NCBI GenBank assembly: GCA_902776685.1
Contig: CACYRB010000009.1
Span: 1 to 43,198, forward strand
From: an uncultured Prevotellaceae bacterium
Lineage (GTDB): Bacteria; Bacteroidota; Bacteroidia; Bacteroidales; Bacteroidaceae
Reading direction: 5' to 3'
DNA length: 43,198 nucleotides
The notes beneath the pieces are model-generated. The model searched no databases, was not told the DNA's origin, and worked only from the letters and a program-made list of their open reading frames with translations. This document shows positions 26,514 to 34,026 of the stretch, piece after piece (positions within the stretch are counted from its first letter, which is position 1; every line of letters begins with the position of its first letter). A program made the translations under genes and the position numbers.

Positions 26514-26596
26514 CCGAAAGATAAACTTTCGGAAAGTTATATGGGCCATATAACCGACTTATATGGGCCATATAACTGAGCTATATGGGCCATATA
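26514..26596. repeat. Array of four palindromes phased at 22 bp (array 2)
   Basis: The array is a hairpin CCGAAAG-ATAAA-CTTTCGG (26514-26532, centre 26523) followed by three identical palindromes TATATGGGCCATATA at 26538-26552, 26560-26574 and 26582-26596 (centres 26545, 26567, 26589). Every centre-to-centre distance is 22 bp. The array lies between the initiating transferase stop and the wza start, where no -7 consensus was found, so it is probably transcribed as a row of hairpins within the operon. Confidence 0.9.
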
Positions 26597-26623
26597 GGTT
26601 TCCAAAAGATAATACGAGGGATT

Positions 26624-27262
26624 TTAAATTCTTTTCCCGCTGACGACGGAGATGACGGTCTTAGTGAAAATCTTGAAGTCGAGCCAGAGCGAACGGCGTT
26701 TGTAGTAGTCGATATCCATTTGCAATCGCCGTATCATCTTCTCCATGGTGTCGGTGTAGCCGTTATATAGGGTGGCCTCAGAGGTCAGCCCCGGGCGCAT
26801 GCCATAAACAATGGGATAAGACGGATCCACCTCCAGAATCTGATTGATGAAATATTTTCGTTCGGGTCGTGGACCAACAAGCGACATATCGCCGCGCAAC
26901 ACGTTCCACAGTTGCGGCAGTTCATCGAGGTGATGGCCGCGAAGGAACTGTTCCAGCTTGGTCGAGTTGGAATCATCGCATGCAGCCACGAGCTGAGGAC
27001 CTTTCTCCTCTATCTCACTGCTCATGGTACGAAACTTGTAGATTACGAAAGGCTGGCCTTTGTAGCCGATTCTGATTTGTCGGAAAAAGACAGGACCGTT
27101 GTTTTGCAACTTCATCAGCAGGGCTATAATCAGGAATACCGGCGAAAGAAGCAGCAACCCCAATAGCGAGCATACAATATCGGTAGCTCGCTTGAGTGCT
27201 AGCGACGTGGGACCCATGCCGTCTTTTATTTCAACGCCTTTTGTCGTCTGCGATATGCTCAC
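26624..27262 (-). CDS. Initiating sugar-1-phosphate transferase (short PglC/WcaJ C-terminal type)
   Basis: A 212-residue monotopic phosphoglycosyl transferase. A single hydrophobic hairpin (about 29-50) follows KRATD, then FVIYKFRTM (72-80), the catalytic DE in LDELPQLWNVLRGDMSLVGPRPE (112-134) and MRPGLTSEATLYNG. It transfers a hexose- or HexNAc-1-phosphate to undecaprenyl phosphate. It lacks the N-terminal membrane bundle of full WcaJ proteins, like PglC. It is the first gene of the minus-strand wza-wzz-wzy block and separated from wza by palindrome array 2. Confidence 0.9.
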   Translation of the reverse strand: MSISQTTKGVEIKDGMGPTSLALKRATDIVCSLLGLLLLSPVFLIIALLMKLQNNGPVFFRQIRIGYKGQPFVIYKFRTMSSEIEEKGPQLVAACDDSNSTKLEQFLRGHHLDELPQLWNVLRGDMSLVGPRPERKYFINQILEVDPSYPIVYGMRPGLTSEATLYNGYTDTMEKMIRRLQMDIDYYKRRSLWLDFKIFTKTVISVVSGKRI

Positions 27263-27383
27263 GCTAATTGTCTTTTTTTTATTTATTAACGCAAAAAAAC
27301 AAAAATGTTGTAGAAGGGTTAAAATTATTTTAATAAAAATATCAAAAAATAATCAAATACTTTTCTGCATTCGAAATTTTGGT

Positions 27384-27391
27384 TACCTTTG
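27384..27391 (+). promoter_or_regulatory. -7 element TACCTTTG upstream of the zinc-ribbon membrane protein
   Basis: TACCTTTG with a T-rich -33 region (TTTT, 27361-27364, 19-nt spacer). The leader of about 115 nt holds a possible hairpin, ACGCGGC (27459-27465) with GCCGCGT (27492-27498), looping out a run of eight G (27476-27483). Confidence 0.55.
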
Positions 27392-27515
27392 CAATGTAAT
27401 AGTTGAAAGGTCGAAAGCTTGAAAAGTTGAACGAATAAAACTCTATTAGAATGTAGGGACGCGGCGGTCGGCTACGGGGGGGGCTTGGAAGGCCGCGTTG
27501 AATGTAAGAACTGAA

Positions 27516-27764
27516 ATGAAATACAGCATTACTTGTCCTCATTGTGGCAGCGAGTATCTTATGGATTTCCCTCATGGAGGGGAGGTGCGCTGCCGTTGTC
27601 AGACCTGCGGGGCAACCATTCGCGTCCGACTGCCTAAGCGTCGCAAGCCAACCCGCGAAGAGCTCGACCGCCGCCTGCGACGGTTTTTCATCATGTCGGC
27701 ATTGTTTGTCGCAGCTGCCATCGGGTGTCTGTTTATCGTTGCCCTTATCTTGAAGAGCGTGTAG
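27516..27764 (+). CDS. Small zinc-ribbon protein with one membrane segment
   Basis: An 82-residue protein from ATG 27516. The N-terminal ribbon CPHCGS...CRCQTCG (C-x2-C...C-x-C-x2-C, about residues 7-33) precedes a basic linker (RLPKRRKPTREELDRRLRR). A C-terminal membrane anchor follows (about 62-80). It resembles MJ0042-type or zinc-finger-membrane proteins in layout; the function is unknown. It is convergent with the twin lipoprotein genes (15-nt gap). Confidence 0.7.
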   Translation: MKYSITCPHCGSEYLMDFPHGGEVRCRCQTCGATIRVRLPKRRKPTREELDRRLRRFFIMSALFVAAAIGCLFIVALILKSV

Positions 27765-27779
27765 CCCACTGCCCTACCC

Positions 27780-27941
27780 TTATTTTACCGAGTCGCTTTC
27801 TATTGTATGATAAGCATCGGGAGGTCCGCCATAGAGTGAAGGATGGCGGCCAATGCTATCACACGACTTGCAGGCAACAATTCCTAATGCGCCGAGCAAT
27901 CCGAAAAGGAAGCGAAGCAATAGTTTCTTTTTCCTGTTCAT
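27780..27941 (-). CDS. Small lipoprotein B, 53 aa (LYGGPP family)
   Basis: A 53-residue lipoprotein with basic N-terminus MNRKKK, a hydrophobic stretch, lipobox GIVAC (cysteine at residue 24), and a short mature part ending LYGGPPDAYHTIESDSVK. It is paralogous to, and the same length as, the gene 28 nt upstream: the signal, lipobox position and the tail LYGGPP[DE]AY[HR]TIESDS match, while the central 10 residues differ. It is too short for ordinary ORF cut-offs. Unlike its twin it has an extra cysteine (C27). The function is unknown. Confidence 0.75.
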   Translation of the reverse strand: MNRKKKLLLRFLFGLLGALGIVACKSCDSIGRHPSLYGGPPDAYHTIESDSVK

Positions 27942-27969
27942 CTTCGTTACAGTTTTGGGTGCATTGTCG

Positions 27970-28131
27970 TTATTGTATGGAGTCGCTTTCTATCGTACGA
28001 TAAGCCTCAGGAGGCCCACCATAGAGGCACGGGGCATTTTCTATGCGCTTCTGCTGCTTGCAAGCCACAAGTCCCAACACACCAAGAATGGCAAGCAGAA
28101 GGCGAAGCGACAATTTCATCTTTCTTTTCAT
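27970..28131 (-). CDS. Small lipoprotein A, 53 aa (LYGGPP family)
   Basis: A 53-residue lipoprotein beginning MKRKMKLSLRLLLAI with lipobox GLVAC (cysteine at residue 24). The mature part is KQQKRIENAP, then CLYGGPPEAYRTIESDSIQ. A second in-frame ATG at 28117-28119 could be the start. It is the first gene of a two-gene unit with its paralogue, behind a good Bacteroidetes promoter (28174-28203). Conservation concentrates in the exported C-terminal 16 residues, so that part is likely the functional one: a surface or periplasmic peptide or a substrate of a modifying enzyme. No modifying enzyme is seen nearby. Confidence 0.78.
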   Translation of the reverse strand: MKRKMKLSLRLLLAILGVLGLVACKQQKRIENAPCLYGGPPEAYRTIESDSIQ

Positions 28132-28173
28132 AAGCGAAACAATCAAAAAGTTGAGCAGTTAATGTTCTCGTTG

Positions 28174-28203
28174 CAAAGATACAAATAAAGTTGAAAAAAC
28201 AAA
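28174..28203 (-). promoter_or_regulatory. Promoter of the twin small lipoproteins
   Basis: The minus strand reads TTTG (28200-28203), 18 nt, then TATCTTTG (28174-28181). The leader before ATG 28131 is about 37 nt. Confidence 0.7.
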
Positions 28204-28211
28204 ATATATTT

Positions 28212-28802
28212 TCAACTTTTCATCATTCTTCTCCATTTGCGGTAGCCAAAGATTGCAATGACCACATAGAGTGCATAGAGCGAAGCCTTGAAGGGAATGT
28301 CCTTGTAGAAGTAGAGTGCCGAGGTGACTACATCGACAGCAATCCACACAAACCATTGTTCAAGAATTTTCTTTGCGAGCATCCAAATGCCCACGATGCT
28401 GAGGGCGGTAGTAAAGCTGTCGGCAATGGGCACACGCGAATCGGTGAACGTGGTGAGCAACCACCAGATGAGCAGCCAGAGGAGGCCTCCCACCACCCCA
28501 CTACCAAGGAGGGTAAGCCACTGCACGCCACCATCGGCCGGTCGTAGCAACGATGTTATTCTCGTTCCCCGCTCTCCTTTCCCTTCGGGCGATGCAGCTG
28601 TCCACCTTACCAGACCGTAGAAGCTCATGGCCAGATAGTAGAACTCCATGCCGCAGTCGGCATAGAGGCCCTTCTGATAATAGAGCACGATGCCGAGCGT
28701 CTGCATCACGATGCCGACAACCCACATCCACCGGCTGGCCCTATATTCAAACAGGATATAGGCCAAGCCGAGGACTGCGGTGATGAGGTCAAGATAATTC
28801 AT
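28212..28802 (-). CDS. pnuT: PnuC-family transporter, probably thiamine (PnuT)
   Basis: A 196-residue inner-membrane protein with about seven segments. It has PnuC-family landmarks: YILFEYRASRWMWVVGIVMQTLGIVLYYQKGLYADCGMEFYYLAMSFYGLVRW near the N-terminus and DSFTTALSIVGIWMLAKKILEQWFVWIAVDVVTSALYFYKD later. PnuC relatives carry nicotinamide riboside, riboflavin or thiamine. The TPP riboswitch and the upstream receptor in the same operon point to thiamine. The thiamine pyrophosphokinase gene (tnr3) that often follows in Bacteroides is absent here. Confidence 0.88.
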   Translation of the reverse strand: MNYLDLITAVLGLAYILFEYRASRWMWVVGIVMQTLGIVLYYQKGLYADCGMEFYYLAMSFYGLVRWTAASPEGKGERGTRITSLLRPADGGVQWLTLLGSGVVGGLLWLLIWWLLTTFTDSRVPIADSFTTALSIVGIWMLAKKILEQWFVWIAVDVVTSALYFYKDIPFKASLYALYVVIAIFGYRKWRRMMKS

Positions 28803-28823
28803 ATTAAAAGAAATTTAGCACAT

Positions 28824-28852
28824 CTCCCCTCCCCTTGGAGAGGTCGGGGGAG
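28824..28852. repeat. GC-rich hairpin between the thiamine receptor and pnuT
   Basis: CTCCCC (28824-28829) pairs with GGGGAG (28847-28852), with an inner CTCC/GGAG stem. It sits in the 53-nt gap of the operon and may tune relative expression or RNA stability. Confidence 0.55.
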
Positions 28853-28855
28853 CCT

Positions 28856-31135
28856 TTACAGACTGATGGACAGATAGGCCAGGAAGTGGGTGGGAGCCTG
28901 TGCCGAGTATGTACTCCAAGTCCAGAAGCCCAGGTTGTGATTATTGAAAGCCTGTATGCTGCCATCAGCTGCCCGTTTGAAATTCAGACCGCACGAGCCG
29001 TTGCTCTCATATTTCTCACCGAAGAGGTTGTAGACGGTGCAGCCGACGGTAAGTTGCTTCAACCCGCGCAGACTGAACGTATAGTTCAGGTCGAGGTCGG
29101 TGGTGAAGAAGGCATCGAGCATCGCACTTTCCACGCGTCCGTTGTTGTCTTCGTCTATATACGACTTGAAGTTCGAGTTGGTCATATACTGTTTGCTCAC
29201 ATATTTCGACATGAGTGAAGCCCTGATACCACGCCACTCATAGCTGAAGGTATTGGCGGCAATGAAGTCGGGCGAGTAGGCCAGATGGGTGCTGCCCACG
29301 TCGGCCACCGACTCTTCCCACGTCTCGGTGTCGAGCACGGTGAGCTGCATGTGTCTTGCACGGTTGCGGCTCCATGTGGCATTAGCCTCCCACGCAAATC
29401 CCTTCACCGGTCGCCATGCTGCCGTCAGCTCCATACCCATGCGATAAGAGTCTTTGATGTTTCGGGCCACCATCTCACCGTTCGAGTCTTGGGCTCCGGT
29501 AAGCACGAACTGGTTGTCGTAGTTCATGCGGTAGAAGTTGGCATTGAACGTAAACGTCTTACTCTCATACTTATAGCCCAGCTCGGCATCTTCCAACCGC
29601 TCGGCCTTCGGGTCAACACCGTTCGACTCGGCCAACATGTCTTCCATGTCGTTGCGCGTGGGCTCCTTGTGGGCTATAGCTGCCGACATGTAGAAGGTGT
29701 GGTGCTTCCCAAGGCGGTAGATGAGTCCCAACTTCGGGTTCAGGAAGTCGTATTTCTTGTCCCACACGAGCGGCACCTGCTGGCCTACACCCTCAAACTC
29801 TTGCGAAGAGCCGCGCGACTTGTAGTCCACATGACGGTATTGCAGGTCAAGATATCCGCTCAAACCGCCGCCCATGTCCCAGGTAGCCTTGGCATAGACG
29901 TTGCCGTCGGTCTTCCGGGCTGTGTTGTCGTAGTAACGCTGGTTAGGATTAATGGGGGTATATGTCGCATCGGGCGTGCGCACCCATACCACCTCGCCAA
30001 AGTGGTCACCGTCATATTTATTCCATCCGCCGCCGATGTTGAACGTCAGGTTGCGGTGGTTGTCGAAGTTGAGCGCAGCCACAGCTCCATAGAAATTGTT
30101 GTCCATGCGTTTCTGGCGGATGAGGTCGCTCAGCACCTTCTTACCTTCCGACATCCAATATTTATAGAGTTTCTGGTCGGTCTTGTACTGCTCATAGTAG
30201 CCGTCACCATGCGTGTAGTGCAGCGCAGCGTTCAGCGTGAAGTTGCGACAGAGCCACTGGTTCCACAGCAGTTGGTAGTTCTGCTGGTGGTAGTTGTCGG
30301 TCTGATTCTTATAGTAGGCTGTGTTACCGTCGGCATCGGTGTAGGCCCCGCTGGGATTGTAGCGACGACCGTAACGTTCCATGTCGGCCCGCGAGGCATA
30401 GTCCCAAGCATGATAGGTCTTCTCCGTTCCGTTAAACGTAATCAGCTTCAGCACCGTGTTCTTACCGAAGTAGCCTGCCTGCAGGAAGTAGGAGTTCAGT
30501 CGGGTCGAGGCACGACTGATATAGCCGTCGCTACCAATGTTCGACACGCGGCCCTGCAGTCCCCAGTGACCGCCAAGCAGACCGGTAGAGAAACGCAGCG
30601 ACTCCTTGTGCGTGCCGTACGAGCCCGCCGAGAGGTTGACTGTGGCGTATGGCTGTAAGCCGATGTTCTCGGTCTGCATGTTTAGTGTGGCACCAAACGC
30701 ACCGGCTCCGTTGGTCGACGTGCCCACGCCGCGCTGCAACTGCACCGACTGCACACTCGACGCCAGGTCGCCCAGGTTCACCCAATAGAGCTGCGACGAC
30801 TCGCCGTCGTTCATCGGGATGCCATTCGTCGTCACGTTGATACGCGTGGGGTCGGTGCCGCGAACGCGAATGCCCGTGTAGCCGATGCCCATGCCCGCAT
30901 CCGACGACACCGTCACCGACGGCTGCATCTGCAACAGATGTGGCACATCCTTGCCGTGGTTCACGCGCTCAATCTGTTGGCGCGTCATGTTGCTGTAAGC
31001 CACCGGTGTCTTCTCCGAGGCACGTGTCGATACCACCTGCACACCCTGCAGTTCCTTCGGCTGCAATGTGTCGACAGGCTCCACAGCCATCACTGCCACC
31101 GGCACAAAGGCTGCAAGAAACAAAAACTTCTTCAT
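28856..31135 (-). CDS. TonB-dependent outer-membrane thiamine receptor (OMthi-like)
   Basis: A 759-residue outer-membrane receptor with a signal peptide (to about 17). No carboxypeptidase-like N-domain is present. A TonB-box-like region (GVQVVSTRASEK) is followed by the plug (TRQQIERVNHGKDVPHLLQMQPSVTVSSDAGMGIGYTGIRVRGTDPTRINVTTNGIPMNDGESSQLYWVNLGDL...GVGTSTNGAGAFGATLNMQT, about 50-160). A 22-strand barrel ends in the aromatic-terminal YLSISL. A TPP riboswitch controls the leader, so the ligand is thiamine or a derivative. The gene heads the operon with pnuT. A purine-rich AAGGAA lies 9 nt before the ATG. Confidence 0.92.
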   Translation of the reverse strand: MKKFLFLAAFVPVAVMAVEPVDTLQPKELQGVQVVSTRASEKTPVAYSNMTRQQIERVNHGKDVPHLLQMQPSVTVSSDAGMGIGYTGIRVRGTDPTRINVTTNGIPMNDGESSQLYWVNLGDLASSVQSVQLQRGVGTSTNGAGAFGATLNMQTENIGLQPYATVNLSAGSYGTHKESLRFSTGLLGGHWGLQGRVSNIGSDGYISRASTRLNSYFLQAGYFGKNTVLKLITFNGTEKTYHAWDYASRADMERYGRRYNPSGAYTDADGNTAYYKNQTDNYHQQNYQLLWNQWLCRNFTLNAALHYTHGDGYYEQYKTDQKLYKYWMSEGKKVLSDLIRQKRMDNNFYGAVAALNFDNHRNLTFNIGGGWNKYDGDHFGEVVWVRTPDATYTPINPNQRYYDNTARKTDGNVYAKATWDMGGGLSGYLDLQYRHVDYKSRGSSQEFEGVGQQVPLVWDKKYDFLNPKLGLIYRLGKHHTFYMSAAIAHKEPTRNDMEDMLAESNGVDPKAERLEDAELGYKYESKTFTFNANFYRMNYDNQFVLTGAQDSNGEMVARNIKDSYRMGMELTAAWRPVKGFAWEANATWSRNRARHMQLTVLDTETWEESVADVGSTHLAYSPDFIAANTFSYEWRGIRASLMSKYVSKQYMTNSNFKSYIDEDNNGRVESAMLDAFFTTDLDLNYTFSLRGLKQLTVGCTVYNLFGEKYESNGSCGLNFKRAADGSIQAFNNHNLGFWTWSTYSAQAPTHFLAYLSISL

Positions 31136-31181
31136 AACTTTTTTCCTTATTATATAAAAACAATTATAGAATAAGGGGATT

Positions 31182-31290
31182 GAGACAGATTCCCTACGCC
31201 GGCATTGCCCGGATCAGGTCAGAGGGTATAATCTCAGCCTCACTATTTGTTAGCGTTTCCGTTAACGTTAGCAAGGCACCCCTTAGTCTC
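31182..31290 (-). promoter_or_regulatory. TPP riboswitch (THI element)
   Basis: The minus strand carries the conserved core: GGGGTGCC at the 5-prime side, then CTGAGATTATACCCTCTGA, ACCTGATCCGGGCAATGCC and GGCGTAGGGA. A closing P1 forms from GAGAC (31286-31290) and GTCTC (31182-31186). It lies 47 nt upstream of the receptor ATG. Inside the aptamer, TAAGGGG (31279-31285) is perfectly complementary to CCCCTTA just downstream (31172-31178). That pairing would be a pseudoknot with, or compete against, P1 and could be the expression platform. Confidence 0.95.
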
Positions 31291-31307
31291 CACGATGGAA
31301 ACCGCTG

Positions 31308-31339
31308 CAAAATTACTACAAAAAAACTTGACAGCCAAA
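31308..31339 (-). promoter_or_regulatory. Promoter of the thiamine uptake operon
   Basis: The minus strand reads TTTG (31336-31339), 20 nt, then TAATTTTG (31308-31315). Transcription would start about 10 nt before the riboswitch aptamer. Confidence 0.75.
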
Positions 31340-31433
31340 ACATCTTACTACTTTTCTTCCATCAATTTAGCGTCGACGTTAACTCATTGCTTTATTTTCC
31401 CGTTCTCTTTTTCCATTTTTCAATTATTTTATG

Positions 31434-31441
31434 TATCTTTG
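31434..31441 (+). promoter_or_regulatory. -7 element TATCTTTG of the hexosaminidase gene
   Basis: TATCTTTG with a T-rich region about 20 nt upstream in place of a clear TTTG. The leader before ATG 31482 is about 35 nt. It is divergent from the thiamine operon. Confidence 0.6.
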
Positions 31442-31481
31442 CAGCGATAATTCAGGATAACAAACTTAAACATCAACGAAA

Positions 31482-33101
31482 ATGAAAAAACTGATTTTAG
31501 TGCTGACACTGTCAGTCATGGCTGCCCTCAACGTAGCAGCCTCCACGGCCAACTACGAGGTTGTGCCTCTGCCGCGCGAAATCAACATGCAGAAAGGTGC
31601 ACCGTTCATGCTTACCAACTTGACGACGATTGCCGTTGCCCACGACGATGCCGACGGGCAGATGATGCGCAACGCAGAGTTTCTCATACAGTATGTTGCC
31701 GAAGCAACAGGACTGAAACTGCGCACTACCGCCGACAAACGACATGCAGGCATCGTGCTCGACATTGACAGCAAGCGAGTGGCCAATGCCGAAGGCTACA
31801 CAATGACCGTCTCGCCGAAGCGTATCACCATTGCCGGAGGCTCGCCGGCCGGTGTGTTCTATGCCATTCAGACGCTGCGCAAGTCGCTGCCCGTGGCAAC
31901 GGCCGAGGAGAAGGTGAATGCCGGACACAGCGTGGAACTGCCGACCGTCGTCATTGCCGACGAACCACGATTCGGCTATCGGGGCATGCTTCTCGACTGT
32001 GGACGCTACTTCTACCCGCTGAGTTTTGTGAAGAGGTTTATCGACCTCATGGCCATGCACAACATGAACACGTTTCACTGGCACTTGAGCGAGGATCAGG
32101 GCTGGCGCATCGAGATAAAGAAGTATCCGCGACTGACCGAGATAGGCTCTGTGCGCAAGGAAACCATCATCGGACACAACTCGCCCATCTACGATGGCAG
32201 GCCTCACGGCGGATTCTACTCACAGGATGAGGCCCGCGAGATTGTGGAGTATGCCCGGCAGCGGTGCATCACGGTGATTCCCGAAATCGACATGCCCGGC
32301 CACATGCTGTCGGCTCTGGCTTCCTATCCCTCGCTGGGTTGCACAGGCGGACCCTACGAGGTGAGTCGTCGGTGGGGAGTGTTCCCCGACGTGATCTGTC
32401 TCGGAAACGAGGAGGTCTACACGTTCTGTCAGGATGTGCTCACCGAGATTATGGACGTCTTTCCCTCTGCCTACATCCACATCGGCGGCGACGAGGCTCC
32501 AAACGTGCGATGGGCAGCATGTCCGAAGTGCCAGCAACTGATGCAGCGCGAACAGCTCACCCCGAAAACCGTACAGGGCTATTTCACCAACCGCATTGAG
32601 CAATTTGTGAACAGCCACGGGCGTCGCATCATAGGCTGGGACGAGATTCTCGACGGAAAAATCAACAACAGCGCTACCATACAAAGCTGGCGCGGTGCCG
32701 AAACGGGCCAACGGGCTGCCGAAGCCGGGCACGACGTCATCATGTCGCCCACATCGCACTGCTACTTCGACTACCAACAGACGGAGAATACAAGAAATGA
32801 GCCCAGCCTATGCGGCGGACTCATCACAGTGGAAAAAGTGTATGGGTTCAATCCCGTGGCGGGCTTGTCGGAAAGCGCCGTCAGCCACATCCTCGGCGTA
32901 CAGGGCAACATATGGGGCGAGTTCATTCCCTACACCAATCTGGTTGAATATCAGGCCTTGCCACGCATGGGCGCATTGGCCGAGGTACAATGGACCAACG
33001 GAATGGGAAAAGACTTCAACACCTTCCTACCACGACTGACACGCCTGACCACGCTATACGACCTGTATCATTACAACTATGCCCGACATCTGTGGAAATA
33101 A
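31482..33101 (+). CDS. Secreted beta-N-acetylhexosaminidase (GH20)
   Basis: A 539-residue exported enzyme (signal peptide to about residue 20). The GH20 N-terminal domain (about 24-160) is followed by the catalytic barrel: YRGMLLDCGRYFYPLSFVKRFIDLMAMHNMNTFHWHLSEDQGWRIEIKKYPRL, VIPEIDMPGHM (266-274) and the catalytic D-E pair in HIGGDEAP (D337, E338). IQSWRGAE and VQGNIWGE complete the substrate pocket. The D/E pair assists substrate-assisted removal of terminal GlcNAc or GalNAc from glycans, likely mucin or N-glycan scavenging. The gene is monocistronic and convergent with the flavoprotein gene. Confidence 0.94.
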   Translation: MKKLILVLTLSVMAALNVAASTANYEVVPLPREINMQKGAPFMLTNLTTIAVAHDDADGQMMRNAEFLIQYVAEATGLKLRTTADKRHAGIVLDIDSKRVANAEGYTMTVSPKRITIAGGSPAGVFYAIQTLRKSLPVATAEEKVNAGHSVELPTVVIADEPRFGYRGMLLDCGRYFYPLSFVKRFIDLMAMHNMNTFHWHLSEDQGWRIEIKKYPRLTEIGSVRKETIIGHNSPIYDGRPHGGFYSQDEAREIVEYARQRCITVIPEIDMPGHMLSALASYPSLGCTGGPYEVSRRWGVFPDVICLGNEEVYTFCQDVLTEIMDVFPSAYIHIGGDEAPNVRWAACPKCQQLMQREQLTPKTVQGYFTNRIEQFVNSHGRRIIGWDEILDGKINNSATIQSWRGAETGQRAAEAGHDVIMSPTSHCYFDYQQTENTRNEPSLCGGLITVEKVYGFNPVAGLSESAVSHILGVQGNIWGEFIPYTNLVEYQALPRMGALAEVQWTNGMGKDFNTFLPRLTRLTTLYDLYHYNYARHLWK

Positions 33102-33148
33102 AAGTTGAACCAACGGTCACTGTCGCGAAGCGGGGAAAGTAAAGGTTG

Positions 33149-33772
33149 TCAGCGGATAAAGTTGGTGTAGATGCGTTCGGCCTCAACCTCGGGTAGTCCA
33201 CTCTGCTCGCGCTCACGATGGATGGCACGCACAAGGAAAGCCATGTTGCGACCCAGCACGCGCATGACCTGCAGACCCTCTTCATCCTTTGTCACGTCTT
33301 CGGCCGTACTGCCATGCACCTCGTTCCAATAGCGGCTGGACACGACCGGCATCTCGGCAATGGTGAAATACTTGTTCAGCCGGTCAATCGTCGTCGTGGT
33401 TCCTGCACGACGGGCCGAAGCCACGGCAGCTCCCACCTTCATCCGTTTCGAGAACGGAGTGCTGAAGAAAAGTCTGTCGAGCAACGCGCAGAGCGTGGCA
33501 TTGGGACCGGCATAATAAACGGGAGAGCCCACGACCAACGCGTCGGCCTCCTCAAACTTCTTTGCCACTTCGTTCACGGGGTCGTTGTCGAACACGCATC
33601 GTCCAAGTTGCTGACATTTGTAGCAGGCGATGCAACCACGAACGGTCTTATGACCAATGTGTAGAATCTCTGTTTCCACACCGCCACGCTCCAGCTCATC
33701 GGCTACAGCCCGCAAGGCAGTGTAGGTGCAGCCGTGTGCATGTGGGCTGCCATTAATAAGAATTGCTTTCAT
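33149..33772 (-). CDS. NADPH-dependent FMN reductase / flavodoxin-fold protein
   Basis: A 207-residue cytoplasmic flavodoxin-fold protein: MKAILINGSPHAHGCTYTAL (phosphate-binding loop), then the cysteine motif GCIACYKCQQLGRCVFDND (about 46-64). ALVVGSPVYYAGPNATLCALLDRLFF (the FMN loop) follows. The cysteine set resembles iron-sulfur flavoproteins/NADPH:FMN reductases. Its physiological partner is unknown. It has its own promoter. Confidence 0.88.
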   Translation of the reverse strand: MKAILINGSPHAHGCTYTALRAVADELERGGVETEILHIGHKTVRGCIACYKCQQLGRCVFDNDPVNEVAKKFEEADALVVGSPVYYAGPNATLCALLDRLFFSTPFSKRMKVGAAVASARRAGTTTTIDRLNKYFTIAEMPVVSSRYWNEVHGSTAEDVTKDEEGLQVMRVLGRNMAFLVRAIHREREQSGLPEVEAERIYTNFIR

Positions 33773-33795
33773 CCGTATTTTTTTTGTAGATGCGA

Positions 33796-33825
33796 CAAAG
33801 ATAACAAAAAAATCGAAGAAACAAA
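33796..33825 (-). promoter_or_regulatory. Promoter of the flavodoxin-fold reductase gene
   Basis: The minus strand reads TTTG (33822-33825), 18 nt, then TATCTTTG (33796-33803), 23 nt before the ATG. Confidence 0.7.
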
Positions 33826-33915
33826 AAAATATGCATTACACATGATGAATGATGAATTATTTTCGTACCATTAACTGCCGTTGAAGGTACTTATATTCGG
33901 AAAATTGTAAAAATA

Positions 33916-33947
33916 TTTGCATTTTCTCTCATTTATTCGTACCTTTG
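33916..33947 (+). promoter_or_regulatory. Promoter of tmRNA 1
   Basis: TTTG (33916-33919), 20 nt, then TACCTTTG (33940-33947). The mature tmRNA 5-prime end is about 80 nt downstream, so a leader must be removed by processing. Confidence 0.8.
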
Positions 33948-33993
33948 CAGCCCGTACCGTTTTTCACCTATCGCTATTCATCAGCGAACGGCT

Positions 33994-34021
33994 ATGCATT
34001 ATGAATTATGCATTATGAATT
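33994..34021 (+). repeat. Two 14-bp tandem repeats in the tmRNA 1 leader
   Basis: ATGCATTATGAATT occurs twice head to tail (33994-34007, 34008-34021), ending 5 nt before the mature tmRNA. It lies in the region expected to be cut off by RNase P. Confidence 0.8.
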
Positions 34022-34026
34022 AGTCT

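Noticed and set aside
29285-30658. 457-codon plus-strand frame antisense to the thiamine receptor
   Set aside because: Valine/histidine-rich shadow; the receptor on the other strand is unmistakable.
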